A DNA stretch of 45,791 bases, from the NCBI GenBank assembly GCA_035762175.1, contig DASTPP010000088.1:1-45791 (forward strand). The letters are read 5' to 3'. This document shows, in pieces, positions 1 to 6,102 of the stretch (position 1 is its first letter; each line of letters opens with the position of its first letter). This DNA is from DASTPP01 sp035762175. GTDB lineage: Bacteria; Myxococcota_A; Polyangia; Polyangiales; Polyangiaceae. The position numbers and the translations under genes are program-made. The notes under the pieces are model-generated. The model ran no database searches. It saw nothing but the letters and a program-made list of their open reading frames with translations, and was not told the origin of the DNA.

Positions 1-1127
1 CCGCGCCGGCGAGCGCCGCGCCGGCCGCGCCCCCGCCGCCGCCCGGCACGCCGCCGCCCGGCGCGCCGCCGCCCGCGACCGCAGGCGCCCCGGCGGAGGC
101 GGGCGGGGCGCCCGAGCGCAAGCTGACCACGATCCCCACGACCCGGGGGCTGCCCGTCCTGGTGCGCGTCGCGATCTTTTTCCTCGAGCTCAAGTCGTTC
201 GACGACGCGAAGGGCGAGTTCGAGGCCACGACCGACGTGCGCCTGCGCTGGACCGACCCCCGCCTGCGCTTCACCCCCGGCGAGGGAATGCCCGCCTTCC
301 GAGAGTACCGCGGTTCGGCGGCCGAGGCGCAACTCGCCGGCCTCTGGACGCCGCACGAAGAGGTCACCAACCGCATCGAGGCCGCCCCGTACGTCGGGCG
401 GCGCCTGCGCGTCTTCGCCAACGGCGAGGTCGAAACCATCACCCGGACGACGGCGAAGTACCGGGCGAAGGTCGACGCCGAGAAGTTCCCCTTCGACCGG
501 CAGCGGCTCACGCTCGACGTCATCATTCGCGAAGAGACGACCGACGAGGTGCTGCTCGAGGTGCAACGCGACGACGTCGAGTTCAGCCGCGCGGCGAGCA
601 CCCTCGAGCTCGACGGGTGGACGCCCTCGCTCGTGACCCTGAAGACGAACACCGTCGCCGGCTGGAACGGCGACCGGTACTCGGGCGCCACGGCCTCGCT
701 CGCCGTCGACCGCGTGCCGTCGACGGCCTTCGCGCCCATCTTCATTCCCCTCATCGCGTCGCTGCTCATTCCGCTCTTGGCCATCTGGATGAACAAGGCG
801 AACGACGACGGGTTCGAGATCGAGGCCTTCGAGCTCGCCAACGTCACGGTCGGCGGCCTCTTCTCGGTCATCGGCCTCAGCTTCGCCGTGTACTCTTCGT
901 ACGGCGTCATCTCGCAGGGCGACAACACCGTCAGCCGGCTCTTCGGGCTCAACTACGTCACGCTGGCCGCGTCGCTGGGCGTGGTCATTCTCTTCTTCCG
1001 CTTCAACGTGCCGCGGCGGCTCTTCGGCCCCTACGTCCAAGAAGAGCTCTTCGAGTTCCTGCTCTGGGCCCTGCCGGTCCTCGCGCTCGGCGCGAGCATC
1101 GCGTTCGTCTTGGTCGCCGCGGCCTGA
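1..1127 (+). CDS. Pentameric ligand-gated ion channel homologue (5' end outside window)
   Basis: The reading frame is open from the left edge, so the gene starts upstream; the first ATG/GTG-type start (162) would cut the ligand-binding domain. The first ~40 visible residues are a Pro/Ala-rich linker, followed by a beta-rich extracellular domain with the Cys-loop-position motif FPFDRQ (about residue 108 counted from 162) but no loop cysteines, as in bacterial GLIC/ELIC-type channels. Four hydrophobic helices follow: around FAPIFIPLIASLLIPLLAIW, then VGGLFSVIGLSFAVYSSYG, then YVTLAASLGVVILFF, and a C-terminal helix ending GASIAFVLVAAA. This is the family's LBD plus TM1-TM4 layout. Family knowledge predicts a homopentameric cation or anion channel in the inner membrane; the ligand cannot be told from sequence. 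No operon partner is visible on the left. Confidence 0.85.
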   Translation, partial: APASAAPAAPPPPPGTPPPGAPPPATAGAPAEAGGAPERKLTTIPTTRGLPVLVRVAIFFLELKSFDDAKGEFEATTDVRLRWTDPRLRFTPGEGMPAFREYRGSAAEAQLAGLWTPHEEVTNRIEAAPYVGRRLRVFANGEVETITRTTAKYRAKVDAEKFPFDRQRLTLDVIIREETTDEVLLEVQRDDVEFSRAASTLELDGWTPSLVTLKTNTVAGWNGDRYSGATASLAVDRVPSTAFAPIFIPLIASLLIPLLAIWMNKANDDGFEIEAFELANVTVGGLFSVIGLSFAVYSSYGVISQGDNTVSRLFGLNYVTLAASLGVVILFFRFNVPRRLFGPYVQEELFEFLLWALPVLALGASIAFVLVAAA

Positions 1128-1181
1128 TGGATGGCCCGCGCGCCCGGCGCGAGCATCGCGTTCGTCTCGGTCGCCGCGGCC
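1088..1181 (+). repeat. 37-bp direct repeat across the end of the channel gene
   Basis: The 37 bases at 1088-1124, which encode the last residues of TM4, recur at 1145-1181 with one mismatch and an offset of 57 bp, just after the TGA stop. The second copy is not translated as part of the channel. It looks like a small tandem duplication at the gene end. Confidence 0.85.
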
Positions 1182-1353
1182 CGACGGCCCGCGCCGGCCG
1201 CCGGCCCGGTGGCGGCAGCGGGCCGCCGCGACCCGACTCGCTCAACCTCATCGCCGCCCAGCGCCCCCCCACCCGCGGTTCCGGCGCTCGGGCCGCGGCG
1301 CTGCGGGCGAAGTGAGTCGGGAGGCGCCGCGGTCGAGGTGCTAGGCTCGACCC

Positions 1354-1818
1354 GTGCTCACCCTCGACTTGGCCCCGGCCGTGGCGCGCGCAGGCTTGCG
1401 CGTGCCGGCGGCGTTCGAGCGGGCGGCCGAGGTGCTCGTCGCGGTGATGCTGGTCGGCCTCGGGGCGTGGCACTTCGTACGCCGCGGCGCTTCGGGCCCC
1501 GCGGCGCCCCCGAGGGCCGCCGCCGTCGCGCGTCCGATCGTGGTCGGCGTCGTACACGGCCTGGCGGGCTCGGCGGGCATCGCGGTGTTGGTGGCCACGA
1601 CGATCGGCTCGAGGCCCTGGGCGCTCGGCTACCTCGCCCTCTTTGGCGTCGGCACGGTGCTCGGCATGGTTGCGCTCACCGCCGCCTTGGCCTGGCCCAT
1701 GGGCCGGGCGGCGAGCTGGCGGTGGGGCGGGGGCGGCCGGGCGACGCGCGCGGCGGCGCTGGCGAGCGTGGCGCTGGGGGCCCTGCTGCTTCGGCGGCAA
1801 TTCGCGGGCGAGCGTTGA
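1354..1818 (+). CDS. NicO/UreH-like transmembrane protein lacking its N-terminal half
   Basis: A 154-residue membrane protein with a GTG start at 1354. The block VVGVVHGLAGSAGIAVLVA followed by GYLALFGVGTVLGM is typical of the nickel/cobalt transporter-like (UreH/NicO, TauE-related) fold. Full-length relatives are about 200-230 residues and begin with a helix carrying an HALDADH-like metal motif. That half is absent, and I find no trace of it in the 226 bp upstream. The gene may therefore be a 5'-truncated remnant, or a minimal variant. The upstream gap holds the second copy of a 37-bp repeat, which hints at local rearrangement. Transport function is doubtful without the first half. Confidence 0.6.
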   Translation: MLTLDLAPAVARAGLRVPAAFERAAEVLVAVMLVGLGAWHFVRRGASGPAAPPRAAAVARPIVVGVVHGLAGSAGIAVLVATTIGSRPWALGYLALFGVGTVLGMVALTAALAWPMGRAASWRWGGGGRATRAAALASVALGALLLRRQFAGER

Positions 1819-1855
1819 CGGCGGCGCGCGCGCCGGCGCGCCGCCGGGCGCCTCG

Positions 1856-2914
1856 TCACGCGCCCCCGAGCGCGACGTCCCAATAGATGGCGTTGCCGGC
1901 GGCGTCGGCGCCGAGCAGGCCGCGGTGCGCCGGGTGCCAGGCGAGGGCCGTCACCTCGTCCTCGAGGAAGGCGAAGCGCACCGGCTTCGGCCCGCGTCGG
2001 GGCTCCCAGACGAGGACGGACGTGTCTTGCGAGCCGCTCGCCAGCACCGCCCGGCTCGGGCCGAAGGCGAGGCGCGTGCAGACCCCCGAGTGGGCCGCAA
2101 GTTGAAGGGGGCGGCTGCGCTCGGGGCCCTTGCCGGAGAAGTCCCAGACGGTGACGGTGGCGTCGCCCGCGGTCGCCAGCAGGCTCGAGCGGGCGTCCCA
2201 GGCGAGCGCCCGAGGCTTGAAGGGGTAGCCGGTCATCTCCGAATCGCGGCCGGTCGCGAGACGCCAGAAGTGCACCGAGCAGTCTTGGCTGCCGCAGGCG
2301 ATGACCTTGCCGTCGGGGCTCCAGGCGAGCGAGATGAGCGAGCCCTGCCAAGGCAGGTGTCGCGGGGCCGCGCCTTGGGCGAACGACCAGATGTGCACGC
2401 CGCCGTAGCACGAGGCGGCGAGTGCCGCGCCGTCGCCGCGCCAGGCGAGGCCGGTGACGGTGCTCGCCAGCGGCCCGGCCTCGACCAGGGGCTCGCCCCC
2501 GCGGCCCCAGACCCGTACGAAGCGCCCCGAAGCGGTGGCGAGCCGATCGCCCGCCGGCGCCCACGCGACGTGCTCGACCCAGGGGCCGCCGCCGGGCAGC
2601 TCGCGCCAGAGCTCGCCCGAAGCGTGCCAGACCTTCGCCCGCTCGCCCTGGCCGCCGGTGGCGACGAGCTCGCCGTCGGGCGCCCACCCGAGCGCGAGAA
2701 CGCCGCCCGGGTGGGCGTCGGCCCGGAAGGCTTCGCGGCCCGTCTCGGCGTCGACGACGAGCAACGCGCCCGCGCCGCCGGTGCCGATCGCCGCCCGGGC
2801 GCCGTCGCGCGATAGGGCGGCGGCCGCGACGTAGTCGCCCGCGTCGAGGCGCCAGCGGGGCCTGAGCTCGGTCTTGGCGGGCGGGGCGGCGCCCGCGTCG
2901 GTCAGGCCAGGCAC
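1856..2914 (-). CDS. WD40-repeat beta-propeller protein
   Basis: A 352-residue cytosolic protein without signal peptide, made of about seven WD40 blades. Repeating units of the type LAWSPDGKVIACGSQDCSVH end in FW, VW, IW or YW dipeptides. The start is taken as GTG 2914, which overlaps the end of the preceding GTPase gene by 13 nt, so the two are translationally coupled. The frame is open further upstream, but that stretch is a shadow of the GTPase gene. The protein likely acts as a scaffold or interaction partner for the COG0523 GTPase encoded just before it; this is inferred from coupling only. It is the last gene of the DUF1826-GTPase-WD40 operon. Confidence 0.85.
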   Translation of the reverse strand: MPGLTDAGAAPPAKTELRPRWRLDAGDYVAAAALSRDGARAAIGTGGAGALLVVDAETGREAFRADAHPGGVLALGWAPDGELVATGGQGERAKVWHASGELWRELPGGGPWVEHVAWAPAGDRLATASGRFVRVWGRGGEPLVEAGPLASTVTGLAWRGDGAALAASCYGGVHIWSFAQGAAPRHLPWQGSLISLAWSPDGKVIACGSQDCSVHFWRLATGRDSEMTGYPFKPRALAWDARSSLLATAGDATVTVWDFSGKGPERSRPLQLAAHSGVCTRLAFGPSRAVLASGSQDTSVLVWEPRRGPKPVRFAFLEDEVTALAWHPAHRGLLGADAAGNAIYWDVALGGA

Positions 2915-4242
2915 CGCTCGAACCCCCGCGTGAGCGCCTCGCGGTCGAGGTTGCGGCCGATGAAGACGAGGTCGCTCGCGCGCGCCTCGGCCCCCCACGA
3001 CTGGCCTTCGCGGCCGTCGAAGAGCATGTGCACGCCCTGGAAGACGAACCGGTTGGGCGAGCCGCGCAGGTTGAGAATGCCCTTCATGCGGAAGATGTCG
3101 GCGCCCTGCTCGCGCAGCAGCTTCGAGAGCCACGCGTTCAGCCGCTCGCCGTCGACCTCGCCCTCGAGGTGGATGCCCACCGAGCGGACGGTGGCGTCGT
3201 GCGCGTGGGCGGCGGCGAACGCGCGCTCGGCGGCCGGGGCGACGGGGCGGCCGTCGCGCTCGAGGCGCAGCCGGAACTCGGCCGGCAAGTGCTGCGTGTA
3301 CAGCCCGACGCGGCCCGCCTTCGGCGCGACGAGCCGGAAGCGCTTGGCCCCGGCGCCCTCGAGCCGCAGGACGTGCGGGGCGGCGGCGCCGACGGCCACC
3401 GTGCCCCCCTCGTCGGTTTCGGTCGCCGGCGCCGACCAGGCCCGCGCCGCCCGCTCGGCCGGGTCTCGCTCGCCCGCGGCTTCGCCCGGCTCGAGGAAGA
3501 GCGCCGCGAGGGCCATGGTCTCGTCGGGGCCCTCGTCGAGCGCGAGCTCGTACGCGCCCTCGTCGAGGTCGAACGTGCCCGCCCACTCGAACGGGTACTC
3601 GGGCTCGAGGAAGGTCGGCTTCGTCGCGAGCGCCCGCCCCAGGTCGAAGCCGCCGACGTCGAGCACCTCGGCGAGGGGCACGTCGGCGCCCGTGGCGCGC
3701 AAGACCTTGGCCATCGCGTTCATGCCCCGCACGCGCCGCTCGAGCGCGTCGAGCTCGCCGGCCGCCGCCAGGTCGGCCTTGTTCAGCACGAGCACGTCGG
3801 CGAAGGCGATCTGCTCTTTGCACTCGGCCGAGTCTTCGAGGTGCAGGGCGACGTGCTTGGCGTCGACCAGCGTGACGATGCCGTCGAGCGCGTAGAGCTC
3901 GCGCACCTCGTCGTCGACGAAGAACGTCTGCGCCACCGGGCCCGGGTCGGCCAGGCCCGTGGTCTCGACGACGACCCGGTCGAACTTGTCGCGCCGCCGC
4001 CCGAGCGCGCCCAAGATGCGGATGAGGTCGCCGCGCACGGTGCAGCAGATGCACCCGTTGTTCATCTCAAACACTTCTTCGTCGGCGTTGATGACGAGCG
4101 CCTGGTCGATGCCGATCTCGCCGAACTCGTTCTCGATGACGGCGATGCGCTGGCCGTGGCCCTCGGTCAAGATGCGGTTGAGCAGCGTGGTCTTGCCCGC
4201 GCCGAGAAAGCCGGTCAGGACGGTGACGGGGATCTTCTTCAT
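2902..4242 (-). CDS. COG0523 (CobW/ZNG1-like) GTPase 1, probable zinc metallochaperone
   Basis: A 446-residue P-loop GTPase. The N-terminus has Walker A in GFLGAGKTTLLN, the family metal-binding CxCC motif in NNGCICCTV, and the G4 motif NKAD. A long acidic insertion lies around residues 190-300. The CobW C-terminal domain (HMLFDGREGQSWG) ends the protein. Start chosen at ATG 4242, 13 codons inside the longest frame, because MKKIPVTVLTGFLGAGK is the usual N-terminus. Family members deliver metal, mostly zinc, to client enzymes and are commonly induced by zinc starvation. Here the gene lies between a DUF1826 gene and a WD40 gene, and the operon is preceded by a Zur-like palindrome at 5008-5026, which supports a zinc role. 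Confidence 0.9.
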   Translation of the reverse strand: MKKIPVTVLTGFLGAGKTTLLNRILTEGHGQRIAVIENEFGEIGIDQALVINADEEVFEMNNGCICCTVRGDLIRILGALGRRRDKFDRVVVETTGLADPGPVAQTFFVDDEVRELYALDGIVTLVDAKHVALHLEDSAECKEQIAFADVLVLNKADLAAAGELDALERRVRGMNAMAKVLRATGADVPLAEVLDVGGFDLGRALATKPTFLEPEYPFEWAGTFDLDEGAYELALDEGPDETMALAALFLEPGEAAGERDPAERAARAWSAPATETDEGGTVAVGAAAPHVLRLEGAGAKRFRLVAPKAGRVGLYTQHLPAEFRLRLERDGRPVAPAAERAFAAAHAHDATVRSVGIHLEGEVDGERLNAWLSKLLREQGADIFRMKGILNLRGSPNRFVFQGVHMLFDGREGQSWGAEARASDLVFIGRNLDREALTRGFERCLA

Positions 4243-4309
4243 GGTCGCCTCGCGCCCGAGGGGGGGAAGGGGGTCGTGCATCGCCGGCGCGGCCCGCGCC
4301 GGGGTCGGG

Positions 4310-5008
4310 TCAGTCGAGCGCGTCGAGCGTCAGCACCACGCGCCGGCCCCAGAAGGGCGGCGACCGGTGCACGGCGCCGTGGCCCTCGTTGCCGGGCCAG
4401 GCCTCGCCTTTCAGCAGCACGAGGTCGAAGGGGGCGGCGCGCCAGACCTTCGCGCCCTCGCGCAGCAGCCCCGACGCCTCGTCGGGCAGGCCGCCCGCCG
4501 CGTGGCCGAGCCGGGAGCGGTCGACGTCGCCGCCGTCGAGCCACTCGGTGCCCGGGCCGGCGTAGGCGCAGACGAGCCGCACCGCCACCCGGTCGACGTG
4601 AAAGCGCGGGCACATCGGCTCGCCGCCCGAACGCACGCGGACGCCGACCGCCGGGGCGCCCGTCAGCGCGGCGAAGATCTCGACGAGCTCGCGCACGTCG
4701 TCGAGCCAGGCGCCCGGGCCCTCGGCGCCTTCGCCCGGCGCGAGCAGGTCGCCGAGCGCCGGCGCGTCGGCGGCGACCACGAGGCGCCGCTCGGCGTCGC
4801 GCGGCAGGAGCGCCGAATCGACGAAGCGTTCGACGATCGGGTCGGCGCGGCGGCGCAACAGGCACGCGCCGACCCCCTCGTCATAGAGGGCGGCGAGGTC
4901 GGCGATCGCCTCGACGCTGGCGGTCGTACGGGCCAGGCCGACGAGGCGCGCGGCGGCCGAGGGGGGGCGGCGGGGGGCGAGGCCGGGGAGTGCGTCGTCC
5001 GGGTTCAT
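4310..5008 (-). CDS. DUF1826 family protein
   Basis: A 232-residue protein whose C-terminal half matches the DUF1826 pattern: CPRFHVDRVAVRLVCAYAGP, then GTEWL, then a segment on loss of substrate-rich loops ending in PPFWGRRVVLTLDALD. The biochemical function is unknown. From family knowledge it is often encoded beside COG0523 GTPases in zinc-responsive operons, as here, where it is the first gene. The start is odd: ATG 5008 touches a palindromic operator and no Shine-Dalgarno sequence precedes it. A GTG at 5017 lies inside the same palindrome, and no ATG or GTG is available soon downstream. The gene may therefore be expressed from a leaderless mRNA. Confidence 0.8.
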   Translation of the reverse strand: MNPDDALPGLAPRRPPSAAARLVGLARTTASVEAIADLAALYDEGVGACLLRRRADPIVERFVDSALLPRDAERRLVVAADAPALGDLLAPGEGAEGPGAWLDDVRELVEIFAALTGAPAVGVRVRSGGEPMCPRFHVDRVAVRLVCAYAGPGTEWLDGGDVDRSRLGHAAGGLPDEASGLLREGAKVWRAAPFDLVLLKGEAWPGNEGHGAVHRSPPFWGRRVVLTLDALD

Positions 5009-5026
5009 ATGCAACACAATTGCATA
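5008..5026 (-). promoter_or_regulatory. Zur-like palindromic operator, site 1 (DUF1826 operon)
   Basis: TATGCAACACAATTGCATA is a 7-5-7 inverted repeat, or a near-perfect 9-1-9 19-mer, the size of Fur/Zur-family boxes. It is strikingly AT-rich for this DNA and overlaps the first codon of the DUF1826 operon. The same pattern recurs at 5990, 6050, 13789 and 15710. Assignment to Zur is inferred from the genes it controls. Confidence 0.7.
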
Positions 5027-5290
5027 AGCATTTTGGTTGCGCTAGAGGTTGCGAGGTGGTTGGCCGATGCCCCCTGCTGCGGTGGCCGTCCGTCTTGGCC
5101 CTGGGCAGCGCACCGGTCGCCCTCGCCGCCTGCGCCCGGGGCGCCCCTCCGCCGGCCGCGCCCGGGCCCGCGAGCGCGGCGCGCGTCCGCATGGGGCAGC
5201 GAACGCCTTCGTCGGCTCGGTCGGCGGCGGGGGCATGGTTCGGGGTCGACGACATGGCCTGAAGGCGAGGCGCCGGGGGCCGCCAAGTCG

Positions 5291-5587
5291 TCACCGGCGC
5301 GCGTCTAGCCACCTCGCGCGCGGCCGTTGCGACCAACGCCCCGCCGGCGCCGCGCGTAGAAAGTCGTCGCGCGCCGCGGCGAGCGCGCGGAAGGGGCCCG
5401 ACGAGGCGGCGGCGTCCCAGAAGGTGGCGTCTTCGTGGGCCATCGCGAACGACAAGGCGCGCGCGACGGCGTCGGCCGCCGCGTGCACCCAAGGGGCGAA
5501 GCGCGGCACGAAGTAGCGGTCGTAGGCGCGGGCGGTCTCGTCCCGGCCCCGGGAGAGGGCGCGCAGGCGCTCGTCACGTTCGGTCAC
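5291..5587 (-). CDS. Hypothetical protein downstream of rpmG
   Basis: A 98-residue, mostly helical protein of unknown family; start GTG 5587. It contains YDRYFVPRFAPWVHAAADAV and a tail ending WLDARR. It lies 54 bp downstream of rpmG on the same strand, so it could be co-transcribed and share the zinc operators upstream. Codon composition looks coding, but no recognised domain supports it. The following 260 bp (5027-5290) contain no convincing gene and must hold the promoter region of neighbouring units. Confidence 0.45.
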   Translation of the reverse strand: MTERDERLRALSRGRDETARAYDRYFVPRFAPWVHAAADAVARALSFAMAHEDATFWDAAASSGPFRALAAARDDFLRAAPAGRWSQRPRARWLDARR

Positions 5588-5641
5588 GGCGACGCGCCCT
5601 CGCGGCGAGGGCGGGCGCGGCAGGTCGGCCGTCGCACGGTG

Positions 5642-5803
5642 TCAGCCCCGCGAGATCTTCGCTTCGGTGAACTCGACGTGCCGGCGCGCGACGGGGTCGT
5701 ACTTCTTGATCTTGAGCTTCTCGCTCATCGTGCGCTTGTTCTTCGAGGTGTAATAGCAGTAGCCGGTGCCGGCTGACGAGACGAGCTTGATCTTGTCGCG
5801 CAT
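5642..5803 (-). CDS. rpmG: 50S ribosomal protein bL33, zinc-free type
   Basis: A 53-residue ribosomal protein bL33 starting MRDKIKLVSSAGTGYCYYTS, the length and sequence of the family. It has a single cysteine, so it lacks the paired CxxC zinc ribbon of the zinc-binding ('C+') form and should not need zinc. GAAGG lies about 9 nt before the ATG. Known zinc-starvation programmes swap zinc-binding ribosomal proteins for zinc-free paralogues, and two Zur-like palindromes stand in the divergent promoter region upstream (5990-6068). Whether the genome also has a C+ copy cannot be seen here; without one this would be the ordinary bL33. Confidence 0.92.
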   Translation of the reverse strand: MRDKIKLVSSAGTGYCYYTSKNKRTMSEKLKIKKYDPVARRHVEFTEAKISRG

Positions 5804-5989
5804 GGGGGGTCGTACCTTCACGCGCCGGGCGGTCGGCGTGGGCGTGGGGGCGCCCGGGCGGGGGCGCGGGGCCGCCGCCGCGCTTGCCGCGGCCGCGCCG
5901 CGCGCGTCAGGGGGTGCCCTCTCGGGGCGGAAAGAGCATCGACGCCGGAGGGCGTCGGCGCATGCGTTCGATACCAACCGCGGCGAGTA

Positions 5990-6008
5990 AACGCAACTCA
6001 ATTGCGAC
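5990..6008. promoter_or_regulatory. Zur-like palindromic operator, site 2 (rpmG / haloperoxidase intergenic)
   Basis: AACGCAACTCAATTGCGAC contains the perfect inverted repeat CGCAA-N5-TTGCG (5992-6006). It lies in the 299-bp divergent region, 187 bp before rpmG and 95 bp before the lipoprotein gene at 6103. Same pattern as site 1. Confidence 0.65.
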
Positions 6009-6049
6009 TGCCCGCCGCGGCGTCTCCGCCCACATGAGTGCGTTGTGCA

Positions 6050-6068
6050 ATTGCAATAGAATTGCGTT
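6050..6068. promoter_or_regulatory. Zur-like palindromic operator, site 3 (haloperoxidase operon)
   Basis: ATTGCAATAGAATTGCGTT has the core TGCAA-N5-TTGCG (6052-6066) and overlaps a second perfect palindrome TGCAATTGCA at 6046-6055. It ends 35 bp before the ATG of the propeller-haloperoxidase lipoprotein, a position suited to repressing that promoter. Confidence 0.65.
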
Positions 6069-6102
6069 TGCCGACCGTAGCGTCCGTAGTACAAGCCGCG
6101 CC

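Noticed and set aside
3028..5262. Long plus-strand ORF opposite the COG0523 and DUF1826 genes
   Set aside because: Translation is Arg/Pro/Ala-rich without motifs; the minus strand has clear family motifs. It is a GC-rich shadow frame.
5804..5990. Short ORF (about 18 codons, starting near 5962, minus strand) as a leader peptide of rpmG
   Set aside because: No ribosome site and no conserved feature; cannot be told from chance.
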